From the NCBI RefSeq assembly GCF_946222605.1, contig NZ_CAMIIE010000014.1:6104-70103 (forward strand): DNA of 64,000 nucleotides, in the 5' to 3' direction. Positions 8,534 to 16,676 of the stretch are shown one piece after another. Position 1 is the first letter of the stretch, and each line of letters opens with the position of its first letter. Below the pieces are notes generated by a model. It was not told where the DNA came from. It did no database searches and saw only the letters and a program-made list of their open reading frames with translations. Position numbers and translations under genes: made by a program. The DNA is from an uncultured Acidocella sp. (lineage in GTDB: Bacteria; Pseudomonadota; Alphaproteobacteria; Acetobacterales; Acetobacteraceae).

Positions 8534-10261
8534 CTAACTTTCCTGATGATCGGCGATGAAATGCGCGGCGAGCCAGCCGAAGGTCATCGCCGGGCCAAGG
8601 GTGATGCCGCCGCTGGGGTAATGCCCGCCCATGATGCTCGACATGTCGTTGCCGGCCGCGAACAGGCCGGGGACCGGCTGGCCGGCCGCATCCAGCACGC
8701 GGGCATGCTCGTCCGTGTTCAGCCCGGCGAAGGTGCCCAGGCTGCCGGGGACGATTTTCACCGCATAGAAAGGCGGTTTGGCGATGGCGGCGAGGCAGGG
8801 GTTGGGGCCGATCCGCGCATCGCCGCCGGCGCGCTGGAACGGGGTGCCGCCACGGCCGAAGGCGCGGTCCTCGCCGCTGGCGGCATCCGCGTTATGGGCG
8901 GCGATGCTGTCCGCCAGGGACGGCGCCTCGATGCCGCAGGCGGCGGCGAGGGCGGCCAGGCTGTCGCCGCGCTTGAGATAGCCGCTGCGCAGATAAAAGC
9001 CTTTTGGCACCGGAAACGGCTTCACCGCGCCCAGCCCGTAGCGATGCAGAAACCGGGAATCGCAAATCAGCCACGCCGCCACGCTCTGGCCGGGCGGGGT
9101 GGCGGCGAACAGGGCGCGCATGAAATCATGATAGGGCCCGGCCTCGTTGACGAAGCGCCGGCCATCGGCGGTGACGGCGATGAGGCCCGGCTTGGCGCGG
9201 TCGATCAGATGCGGATACCGGCCGACGCTGCCATCGCGCCGCGGCGGCAGGGAGACCGGTGCCCAGGCGCCGGCATCCGCCAGATCCGCGCGGACCTGCC
9301 CGCCCGCCTGTTCGCCAAGCCGCAAGCCCGCACCGTTATTCTCCACCGGCGCCGCCGAGGCGTGCGGGGTGCCGGCGCGGACATGGCCGAACAATGTTTG
9401 CTGGCGCAGCGCATCATGCGGAAAGCCACCCGTGGCGAGAATCACCGCCCGGCGCGCGCGGATGGCGCGGGGGCCGTGCGGCGTGTTGAAGAGCGCGCCC
9501 GCGACCCGGCCTTGTTCGATGATCAGGCGCTGGGCTTCGAGATTTTCATACAGGCCGATCTTGAGATCCGCCGCCGTGCGCAGCAGCCGCGCCGCCAGGG
9601 CGTTGCCGTTGACCAGCTGCATGCCGCGGCCATGACGCAGGCACTGCGCCAGATGCCGGCCGAGGCGCCGGGCCACATGCAGGAAGGAGGCGAATTTTCG
9701 GGTGGCATGCAGGAAATGATAGAGATCCGCGCCGGCGGCGATGCCCATGCCGCACAGCGTCGTCTCCGGTATCGGCCGGCGCAGCCGGGGCAAAAGCGGC
9801 CCCAGTGCGCGGCCATCATAAGGGGCGGCGACCATGGAGCGCCCGCCCTTCACGGCGCCGGGCAGATCGCCGTGAAAATCCGGCACCGACATGCCGGGCA
9901 GGAATTTCACCGCGGTCTGGCCGTCGAAAAACGCCGCCATGCGCGGTGCGGCGCGCAGATAGCTGTCGATCTTGCGGTCGTCATACTGGTTGCCCAGCAC
10001 CGCGCGCAGATAAAGCCGGGGCGCATCCTCGGGCTCCTCGAAGCCGTCGGCGCGGACGGCTGGATTATGCGGCACCCAGAGCCAGCCGCCGGAATAGGCC
10101 GTGGTGCCGCCAAATTGCGGCGCCTTTTCCGCGACCAGCACCCGCAGCCCGCGCGAAGCGGCGGTGATGGCGGCGGCGAGCCCGGCGGCGCCGGAGCCGA
10201 TCACCAGCACATCCACCTGCGCGGGCAGGGGCGGCGATAGATGGGCGGATGTCTGCTGCAT
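8534..10261 (-). CDS. FAD-dependent dehydrogenase, 3-ketosteroid delta1-dehydrogenase-like (copy 2)
   Basis: First gene of the operon, 575 residues. GSGAAG (22-27), EKAPQFGGTTAYSGGWLWVP, LATGGFPHDA and C-terminal GNDMSSIMGGHYPSGGITLGP mark it as a KstD/fumarate-reductase-type flavoprotein. The YPSGG keeps the Tyr and the Gly four residues later that are catalytic in KstD. It has an N-terminal extension of about 11 residues relative to copy 1 and clearly shares ancestry with it along the full length. It probably performs an alpha,beta-desaturation of a cyclic ketone. The AGGAGAC just before ATG gives a close ribosome site. It starts opposite the ABC importer across a 319-base regulatory region. 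Confidence 0.85.
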   Translation of the reverse strand: MQQTSAHLSPPLPAQVDVLVIGSGAAGLAAAITAASRGLRVLVAEKAPQFGGTTAYSGGWLWVPHNPAVRADGFEEPEDAPRLYLRAVLGNQYDDRKIDSYLRAAPRMAAFFDGQTAVKFLPGMSVPDFHGDLPGAVKGGRSMVAAPYDGRALGPLLPRLRRPIPETTLCGMGIAAGADLYHFLHATRKFASFLHVARRLGRHLAQCLRHGRGMQLVNGNALAARLLRTAADLKIGLYENLEAQRLIIEQGRVAGALFNTPHGPRAIRARRAVILATGGFPHDALRQQTLFGHVRAGTPHASAAPVENNGAGLRLGEQAGGQVRADLADAGAWAPVSLPPRRDGSVGRYPHLIDRAKPGLIAVTADGRRFVNEAGPYHDFMRALFAATPPGQSVAAWLICDSRFLHRYGLGAVKPFPVPKGFYLRSGYLKRGDSLAALAAACGIEAPSLADSIAAHNADAASGEDRAFGRGGTPFQRAGGDARIGPNPCLAAIAKPPFYAVKIVPGSLGTFAGLNTDEHARVLDAAGQPVPGLFAAGNDMSSIMGGHYPSGGITLGPAMTFGWLAAHFIADHQES

Positions 10262-10580
10262 GTCTCCTCGATCCGGCCCACAATGAACCTGACGTTTAAT
10301 TATTTAATTGACTAGTATCAGGTTATAATCTGGAATACAATTCCAATTTAGCGACGATTATGAACGATGAAACTGAGGGGAGGCTAAATTCTCTGTTGTA
10401 ATCTGGTTCCCTCCTGTGATACGGGCGAGGAAGGGTTAAACAATAAGCAATCAACGCAAGGGGAGCGCGCCGAAAAATAACTAAACAGATGTTACATAAA
10501 ATGGGCTGAAAGCCCGATCATCCGCTGACCAAAGACGATTTAGTACAAACCATAAAGCAATAAAATCAAGCGAGGGAACC
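10262..10580. promoter_or_regulatory. Divergent promoter region with IclR-box-like palindrome
   Basis: This 319-base gene-free, AT-rich stretch separates the flavoprotein operon from the ABC importer. It holds a TATAAT (10324-10329) reading rightward and, immediately after it, the perfect inverted repeat TGGAAT-ACA-ATTCCA (10331-10345). That repeat is close to the E. coli IclR box (TGGAAATNATTTCCA). A repressor bound there would cover the start region of the rightward promoter. The remaining 200 bases towards the importer show no coding potential that I can support and may form a long 5' leader. The likely ligand is the IclR protein at 3749-4561. Confidence 0.6.
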
Positions 10581-11831
10581 ATGGACCAAGACCAGATTCA
10601 GCCTGTTTTCACCACCGGCCGCCGCCGCCTGCTGGGGGCCGCCGCCGGGGTCGCGACGGGCTGCGCGCTGGCGATGCCGCATATCGCGCGTGCCGCCGCG
10701 CCGATCCGCATTGGCCTGTTGCAGGCGAAGGAAGGCTCCATCGCGGTGCAGGCGGAATATCTGCAGCGTGGTACATTCCTGGCGCTGGAACAGATGAACA
10801 ATCAGCTGCTGGGCCAGCCGGCGGAGATTGTGTGGGTGGACGAACCCTCCGCCCAGGGTGCCGCGCAAAATGCGTTGCAGCTGATCCAGCAAAATAATGT
10901 GGTGGCATTGCTTGGCGGGTCGCTGAGCTCCGACGCGCTGGCGGAGGAGGCTGTTGCCGGGCAGCATAAGATTCCCTTCATGATCAATAACGCCGCGGCG
11001 GAGGAGATCACCGGCGCGAAATGCAATCCCTACACGTTCCGGCTGCAGCCGCCGGTGCCGGTGCAGGCGGCGGCGATGCTGCCTTACCTGCAAAGCATCG
11101 GCAAACGCTGGTACTTCCTGACCTCCGCCTACGCATTCGGGCAGGATATCGCGGCCTCCTTCAAGGCGCTTCTCAAGGGCATCGGCGGGACGGTCGTCGG
11201 CGATGATTCGGTGCCGGTGGGCAGCAGCGATTTCAGCTCCTATATCCTGAAAATCCGCGAGGCGAAGCCGGATCTGGTCATCGGCGGGCTGACCTCGGCG
11301 GATCTGTCGAATTTCCTGAAACAATGGAAGCAGTTTGGCCTGGCCGACAAGATTCCGTTCACGGAAATCGCGGTGGGCGATACCGATCTCTGGGCCGTGG
11401 GCAAAAACAATGTCGCGGGGACCTACACGACCCTGTGGTATTACAAGGACCCGAACAACTCGCCCGCCGACAAGGCGTTCGCCGCCGCCTTCCAGAAGAA
11501 ATACGGCAAGCCCGCCGCCGACAAGGCCTGGATGGGCTGGTATTCGGCGAAGATCATGTTCGAGGCGATCAACAAGGCCGGCTCCACCGACCCTGACGCG
11601 ATCGTGCATGCCCTGCAGAACTGGCAGGAACAGGATGGCGGCATCACCGTGCATTTCGATAAATGGAACAACCAGCTGGTGCATCGCTTCCTGGTTGTCG
11701 GGGTGAAAAAGAACATCCCCGACGATTACGATTATTTCGATGTTCTGCGGTCGATTCCGGACTCCGACGCGGCGGCGCAAAAGGCCTTCGGCACCGCGGC
11801 CGACAGTGCCTGCCACATGACGCCGCTTTAA
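10581..11831 (+). CDS. ABC transporter substrate-binding protein, branched-chain amino acid/aromatic type
   Basis: Periplasmic binding protein of 416 residues. The N-terminus GRRRLLGAAAGVATGCALA followed by ARAA looks like a Tat signal peptide with cleavage near residue 39. The mature part begins PIRIGLLQAKEGSIAVQAEY and has the LivJ/AmiC-type (Peripla_BP_6) folds, with VALLGGSLSSDAL and FLTSAYAFGQDI. GAGGGAAC lies close before ATG. It heads an operon with LivH and a fused LivM-LivG-LivF. Given the flanking hydroaromatic genes, the ligand is more likely an aromatic or hydroaromatic acid than an amino acid. Confidence 0.9.
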   Translation: MDQDQIQPVFTTGRRRLLGAAAGVATGCALAMPHIARAAAPIRIGLLQAKEGSIAVQAEYLQRGTFLALEQMNNQLLGQPAEIVWVDEPSAQGAAQNALQLIQQNNVVALLGGSLSSDALAEEAVAGQHKIPFMINNAAAEEITGAKCNPYTFRLQPPVPVQAAAMLPYLQSIGKRWYFLTSAYAFGQDIAASFKALLKGIGGTVVGDDSVPVGSSDFSSYILKIREAKPDLVIGGLTSADLSNFLKQWKQFGLADKIPFTEIAVGDTDLWAVGKNNVAGTYTTLWYYKDPNNSPADKAFAAAFQKKYGKPAADKAWMGWYSAKIMFEAINKAGSTDPDAIVHALQNWQEQDGGITVHFDKWNNQLVHRFLVVGVKKNIPDDYDYFDVLRSIPDSDAAAQKAFGTAADSACHMTPL

Positions 11832-11850
11832 GGCCGAGGGAGCTGGCGCC

Positions 11851-12720
11851 ATGCTCGATATGATGATCATGCAGGCCGGAAACGGCCTCGCATTGGGGTT
11901 TCTGTACGTTCTTATCGCCCTCGGGCTGTCGATTATTTTTGGATTGCTCGGAATCGTCAATTTCGCGCATGGCGTGTTCTTTGCCCTGGGCGCGTATTTT
12001 TCGCTCACCCTGTTCAATCTGATGGGCTGGTGGGGCGTGCCCTTGGCGCTGGCGATCGTCTGCGTCATCGGCATGATCACCGAAGTTCTGCTGATTCGCA
12101 GGCTCTACGACAAAGAGCCGCTGGTGAGCCTGATCGTCACCTTCGCGCTGGCATTGCTGGCGCAGGCGGTCATTCGCGCGGTGTGGGGCGCGCAGGGGCA
12201 GCCTTTCAACGCGCCGGGCTGGCTGAATGGCGTGATCATCGCCGGGCCATTCATCATCGCCAGCTATCGCATCGCGATCATGGTCTGCGCGGTGGTGATT
12301 TTGCTGGCCTTCTGGGCGTTCATGAATTTCACCCCGTTCGGGCGGGTGCTGCGCGCCGGCTCGCGCGATCCGCAGATGGTGCAGCTGCTGGGCATCAATC
12401 TGCCGCATGTGCTCACCGGCACCTTCGGGTTGGGATGTCTGCTGGCGGCGATTGCGGGTTTGCTCGCCGCGCCGATCTGGACGGTGGCGCCGACAATGGG
12501 CACGGATGCGATCATGCCGGCCTTCGTGGTGGTGACAATCGGCGGGCTTGGCTCCTATGCCGGGGCCATCGTCGCCGGCCTGGCGGTGGGGCTGGTGCAG
12601 GCCTTGACCATTCAATTCATGCCGGATGCCTCGACCGCGGCGATGTACGTGCTGATGGCGATCATATTGTTGCTGCGTCCGCGCGGCCTGTTCGGCGAGC
12701 AATGGGAGCGTTTTGAATGA
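11851..12720 (+). CDS. Branched-chain-type ABC transporter permease (LivH-like)
   Basis: Inner-membrane permease of 289 residues with about eight hydrophobic segments, opening with GLALGFLYVLIALGLSIIFG and the LivH motif GIVNFAHGVFFALGAY. The C-terminal IGGLGSYAGAIVAGLAVG and LLLRPRGLFGE are also typical. It forms one half of the membrane channel; the other half is the N-terminal part of the next protein. The gene begins 19 bases after the binding-protein stop and overlaps the next gene by ATGA. Confidence 0.92.
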   Translation: MLDMMIMQAGNGLALGFLYVLIALGLSIIFGLLGIVNFAHGVFFALGAYFSLTLFNLMGWWGVPLALAIVCVIGMITEVLLIRRLYDKEPLVSLIVTFALALLAQAVIRAVWGAQGQPFNAPGWLNGVIIAGPFIIASYRIAIMVCAVVILLAFWAFMNFTPFGRVLRAGSRDPQMVQLLGINLPHVLTGTFGLGCLLAAIAGLLAAPIWTVAPTMGTDAIMPAFVVVTIGGLGSYAGAIVAGLAVGLVQALTIQFMPDASTAAMYVLMAIILLLRPRGLFGEQWERFE

Positions 12721-15218
12721 ACGCCGCGATGAAACATCCTGTCTGGATTCTGGCCGCGGTGCTGGTGGTGCTGGGCATCGCGGCACCCAGCCTGGGCATG
12801 CCGCTGAGCAAGCTGACCGAGATCGTGATCTATGTTCTCTACGGGCTCGGCGTGAATATGCTGGTGGGCTATACCGGGCTGGTGCCGTTCGGCGCCTCCG
12901 TGTTCTTTGGCTGCTCCACCTACTTCGTCGCGATCTTCATGCTGCGCACGGGGGGCAATGAGGTCGTGGCGCTGGGCGTCGCGGTGCTGGGCTCTCTGCT
13001 GCTGGCTTTGTTGCTGGGGCTTTTGATTTTACGTCGGCGCGGCCTGTATTTTTCGCTGCTGACTCTGGCGGCCTCGCAGATCGCCTTCGAGGTGGCGTTC
13101 AAATGGACGGCGCTGACGGGCGGTGAGAACGGCTTGCAGGGCGTCTCGCTGAGCCTGCTCACCACGCCGCTGCGGCTTTATCTGTTCACCGCGGGGGTCG
13201 CGGTGGCCGTGGCCTGGGGGCTGTGGCGGCTCGCCCATGCGCCATTCGGGCGGGCCTTGCAGGCGTTGCGCGACAATGAGCAGCGCATGTCCTGCCTGGG
13301 CTATAACACCGCGCATCTGAAACTTTCCGCCTTCTGCCTGTGCGGCGCGGTGGTGGGGCTGGCCGGCGGCTTGCTGGCGCTGCTGCTGCAGGGCGCCTAC
13401 GCGGATAATCTCGGCTGGGAACATGCCGGCGATGCGCTGCTGATGACGGTGCTGGGCGGGGTGCATCAATTTCTCGGCCCGCTTTGGGGAGCGATCGCGT
13501 TCGTCACCTTGCAGGACCGGCTCTCGCTGTTCACCGCCAATTGGTGGCTGATTTTCGCGCCGATCATCATGGGCTTCGCGTTGGCGTCGCCGGAAGGCAT
13601 TCAGGGTCTGGCGCAACGTCTGCTGGGCCGGCAGAGCTGGACGCTGACCCGCAACCAAATCCCCAACCGCCCGGATGTGATCGCGCCCTACCAGCCGCGT
13701 GTGAAGCAGATGGATCTGAGCCAGCCGGTGCTGACGGTGCGCAACCTCACCAACCGCTTCGGCTCGCTCTACACCGCGCGCAATATCGATCTCGACGTGA
13801 TGCCCTGCCAGCTGCACAGCTTCATCGGGCCCAACGGCGCCGGCAAGACGACGTTTTTCAATCTGCTCACCGGCCTGCTGCAGCCGACAGAAGGGCGCAT
13901 CAGCCTGGCCGGGCGCGATATCACCCGGTTGAAGCCCTATCAGCGTGTGCGGCTGGGGCTCAGCCGGTCGTTTCAGATTGTCAGCGTATTCAAGAATCTG
14001 ACCGCGTTCGAGAATGTGCGCATCGCCGTGCAGCGCCGCCACAAGCCGCGTTTCGCGCAGCTGCTGGCAGATGCCTACCGGATGGACCAGGTGAATGCGC
14101 GCACCTGGACGCTGCTGGCCGCGGTGGGGCTGGAGCAGCGGGCGGCGGAGCAGTGCGTCAATCTCTCGCATGGCGAACAGCGTCTGCTCGAAATCGCGAT
14201 TTCGCTGGCAACAGATGCCAGTTTGCTGTTGCTGGATGAGCCCCTGGCCGGGTTGGCGCAGGCCGACCGGCAGGTGGTGGGCGCGCTGATCCGGCGTCTG
14301 GCGGAAGCGCATGCGGTGCTGCTGATCGAGCATGACATGGACCGGGTGCTGACATTGTCTGATCGCATCACGGTTCTGCACCAGGGCGCCTTGATCGCCG
14401 ATGGCAAGCCGGCGGATGTGGCGGCGAACCCGGCGGTGATCAGCGCCTATCTGGGGGCTGAGCGGGAGGCGGCGCAGGAGGTGCACGCGCCGGAGCTGCG
14501 TGCGCCCGGCAAGCCGGTTCTGGAGGTGAAGGCCCTCACCGCCGGCTATGCCGGCAGCGTGATCATCGACAAGGTCAGCTTTACGCTGCGTGAAGGCGAG
14601 GCGCTGGCGATTCTGGGGCGCAATGGCGTGGGCAAGACCACGACACTGAAAAGCCTGATGGGCGCAGTGGAGATTTCCGGCGGTGAGGTGCTGCTGGATG
14701 GTCAGGCGATCACCGGCCGCAAGCCTTTTGAGATCAACCGGCGCGGCATTTCGCTGGTTCCCGAGGGGCGCAGGCTGTTTCCCAACCTCACCGTGCTGGA
14801 AAATCTGCGCCTGGCGACGCGCCCGGGCGGCGCCACGCTCGATGAGGTCTACGCGCTGTTTCCGAAGTTGCAGATTCTGTCGAAGTCCCGCGCCTCGTCG
14901 CTTTCCGGTGGCGAGCGGCAGATGGTGGCGGTGGCGCGCGCGCTGATGGTGCCGAGCCGTGTCATTCTGCTTGACGAGCCGTTTGAGGGTCTGGCGCCCG
15001 CGGTGGTCAAGGAGGTGATGGAGGCGGTGGTGAAGCTGCGCCGCAAAGCCAGCCTGATCATCGTCGAGCATCACGCGGAATCCGTGCTCTCGATCGTGGA
15101 TCGCGCGGTGGTGCTGGTGAATGGCGAGGTGGCGTATGACGGCACGGCGCAGGCACTGGCCGCCGACGAAGCCTTGCAGGCGAAACTGCTCGGCGTGGTG
15201 AATCCCGAAGCCGCTTAG
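12717..15218 (+). CDS. Fused ABC importer: LivM permease + LivG ATPase + LivF ATPase
   Basis: A single 833-residue polypeptide joins three subunits normally made separately. Residues 1-310 are a LivM-like permease with about eight membrane segments (GLGVNMLVGYTGLVPFG). Residues 336-580 are a LivG-type ATPase: Walker A GPNGAGKTT 371-379, signature LSHGEQ 483-488, Walker B LLLLDEP 503-509. Residues 600-833 are a LivF-type ATPase: GRNGVGKTT 634-642, LSGGE 729-733, ILLDEP 750-755. All motifs are intact and no stop or frameshift separates the parts. LivM-LivG fusions are known; a triple fusion is less usual. The protein would pair with the LivH-like permease to import the ligand of the upstream binding protein. 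Confidence 0.93.
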   Translation: MNAAMKHPVWILAAVLVVLGIAAPSLGMPLSKLTEIVIYVLYGLGVNMLVGYTGLVPFGASVFFGCSTYFVAIFMLRTGGNEVVALGVAVLGSLLLALLLGLLILRRRGLYFSLLTLAASQIAFEVAFKWTALTGGENGLQGVSLSLLTTPLRLYLFTAGVAVAVAWGLWRLAHAPFGRALQALRDNEQRMSCLGYNTAHLKLSAFCLCGAVVGLAGGLLALLLQGAYADNLGWEHAGDALLMTVLGGVHQFLGPLWGAIAFVTLQDRLSLFTANWWLIFAPIIMGFALASPEGIQGLAQRLLGRQSWTLTRNQIPNRPDVIAPYQPRVKQMDLSQPVLTVRNLTNRFGSLYTARNIDLDVMPCQLHSFIGPNGAGKTTFFNLLTGLLQPTEGRISLAGRDITRLKPYQRVRLGLSRSFQIVSVFKNLTAFENVRIAVQRRHKPRFAQLLADAYRMDQVNARTWTLLAAVGLEQRAAEQCVNLSHGEQRLLEIAISLATDASLLLLDEPLAGLAQADRQVVGALIRRLAEAHAVLLIEHDMDRVLTLSDRITVLHQGALIADGKPADVAANPAVISAYLGAEREAAQEVHAPELRAPGKPVLEVKALTAGYAGSVIIDKVSFTLREGEALAILGRNGVGKTTTLKSLMGAVEISGGEVLLDGQAITGRKPFEINRRGISLVPEGRRLFPNLTVLENLRLATRPGGATLDEVYALFPKLQILSKSRASSLSGGERQMVAVARALMVPSRVILLDEPFEGLAPAVVKEVMEAVVKLRRKASLIIVEHHAESVLSIVDRAVVLVNGEVAYDGTAQALAADEALQAKLLGVVNPEAA

Positions 15219-15265
15219 CGCAAGGCGGGGTCACACCCGTCCGCGTTGAGCATGTTTTGGCGAGA

Positions 15266-15305
15266 CCGGATGCGGGCAACGCATCCGGAAGGTGGGACTC
15301 GTCCC
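15266..15305 (+). other. Intercistronic hairpins before the porin gene
   Basis: A perfect 8-bp stem, CCGGATGC (15266-15273) with GCATCCGG (15281-15288), has a 7-base loop. It is followed by a small GGGAC-TC-GTCCC hairpin (15294-15305). There is no T-run, so this is not a simple terminator. It lies between the ABC operon and the porin and may stabilise or process a shared transcript so that the porin is made at a different level. Confidence 0.5.
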
Positions 15306-15331
15306 TCAATAATCCAATAACAGGAGGTTTT

Positions 15332-16615
15332 ATGAAGAAGACATATCTACGGCAGGCCATTCTGAGCGGCGTGGCGAGCCTGAGCTTCGCCGCGGCGGCG
15401 CATGCCCAAACCACGACGCAGGACAATTTCCTCAACAGCCTGCTCACCCGCAAGACCATGACCGGCGACTGGAATGGCGGCCGCACCCGGCTGAAAGAGG
15501 CTGGGCTGACCTTCAAGGGTTTCTATGACGGCAATTTCGCCGATGCGGTGTCCGGCGGCAAGCGCACCGGCAATGGCTATGCGCAGCAGCTGGGGATTGG
15601 CGTGGATGCCGATATGGGCAAGCTGTTTGGGCTTGAGGGCGGCACGTTGAGCGTTGGCTTCAACCAGCGTCAGGGGCGTTCGGTGAGTTCGGATTTCATC
15701 GGCAACAGGCTCGCCGTGCAGGAAGTCTATGGCGCCGGCGAGACGCTGCGCGTCACCGAACTCTCCTATACGCAGAATTTCGCGCACGGGCTGGTGCAGA
15801 CCAAGGCCGGCTTCTATCCGATGGGCAATGATTTCGCCGGCATCGAGGATGGCTGCGACTTCATGAATGTCGGCTTCTGTGCGCATGCGCAGAATCTGCC
15901 GGCCTCCTCCGGCTGGTCCGATTACCCGACCGGCAAATGGGGCGGGCGCATCAAGCTTTCGCCGACGCCAGCACTCTACATCGAAACCGGAATCTATGAT
16001 GTGAATCCGGGCTATTATCAGAAAAATAACGGGCTGAAGGTCAGCACCTCCGGCTCCACGGGCGCGCTGATCCCGCTTGAGGCCGGCTACAAGGTCAATC
16101 TCGGCGGCCTGCCCGGCTTGTATAAGGTTGGTGCCTATTACGACACCAGCGATGCCGCCTCGGTCACCAACGCTTCCGACATGCAAAGCGGGCGCTACGG
16201 TTTTTATGCCATCGCCAACCAGATGCTGGTGAGCTTCGGAGGGCCGAAGCGCGGGCTGATCGCGATCGGCATGGTCTCTTATTCCGATCCCTCCACGGCG
16301 CTGTTCCAGGGCTCCGTGCTGGGCGGGTTGATCGCGCAAGGGCCCTTTGCCGGACGGCCGCAGGATTTCATCGATGTCGGCTATGTCCGCGCCATCCTGA
16401 ACAAGCGCGTGGTGGATGCGAAGGAAGCCGCGAACGCGACGCTGACCAATCTTTCCACCGGCGAGGGCGTGCTTGAAATCGGCTATGGCTTCCAGGCGAC
16501 GCCCTGGCTGCAGATCCATCCCAATGTGCAATATGTGATGGATCCGGGGACCTTCTCCTACAAGCACATCCCCAATGCCTGGGCCTTCGGGTTGCAGGTC
16601 AAAGCCACACTCTGA
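15332..16615 (+). CDS. OprB-family carbohydrate-selective porin
   Basis: Outer-membrane beta-barrel of 427 residues. The N-terminal signal peptide MKKTYLRQAILSGVASLSF...AHA is cleaved near residue 25. The mature part has the OprB opening LTRKTMTGDWNGGRTRLKEAGL and repeated amphipathic strands, ending FGLQVKATL with an alternating pattern. ATG 15332 follows a strong AGGAGG with a four-base spacer. It lies downstream of the fused ABC importer and probably lets the same substrate cross the outer membrane. OprB members are usually sugar-selective; related OprB-like porins also accompany acid transporters. A terminator follows. Confidence 0.9.
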   Translation: MKKTYLRQAILSGVASLSFAAAAHAQTTTQDNFLNSLLTRKTMTGDWNGGRTRLKEAGLTFKGFYDGNFADAVSGGKRTGNGYAQQLGIGVDADMGKLFGLEGGTLSVGFNQRQGRSVSSDFIGNRLAVQEVYGAGETLRVTELSYTQNFAHGLVQTKAGFYPMGNDFAGIEDGCDFMNVGFCAHAQNLPASSGWSDYPTGKWGGRIKLSPTPALYIETGIYDVNPGYYQKNNGLKVSTSGSTGALIPLEAGYKVNLGGLPGLYKVGAYYDTSDAASVTNASDMQSGRYGFYAIANQMLVSFGGPKRGLIAIGMVSYSDPSTALFQGSVLGGLIAQGPFAGRPQDFIDVGYVRAILNKRVVDAKEAANATLTNLSTGEGVLEIGYGFQATPWLQIHPNVQYVMDPGTFSYKHIPNAWAFGLQVKATL

Positions 16616-16628
16616 ACCAACATCTCCA

Positions 16629-16656
16629 CCGCCCTTTGCAAAAAGGGCGGTTTTTT
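16629..16656 (+). terminator. Rho-independent terminator after the porin gene
   Basis: A 9-bp stem CCGCCCTTT (16629-16637) with AAAGGGCGG (16642-16650) closes a GCAA tetraloop and is followed by six T. It starts 13 bases past the porin stop, ending the transporter/porin transcript. Confidence 0.92.
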
Positions 16657-16676
16657 CTTGGATATGAGGCAATGCG

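Noticed and set aside
7961..10240. 759-codon plus-strand frame opposite the NIPSNAP and flavoprotein genes
   Set aside because: Low-complexity Ala/Gly/Arg/Gln composition with no motif; the minus strand encodes conserved proteins.
10312..10329. TTGACT followed by TATAAT as a -35/-10 pair
   Set aside because: They are only about 10 bases apart, too close for a sigma-70 promoter; only the TATAAT was kept as a candidate.
13029..15074. 681-codon minus-strand frame opposite the fused transporter
   Set aside because: No domain and skewed composition; the plus strand carries intact Walker and signature motifs throughout.
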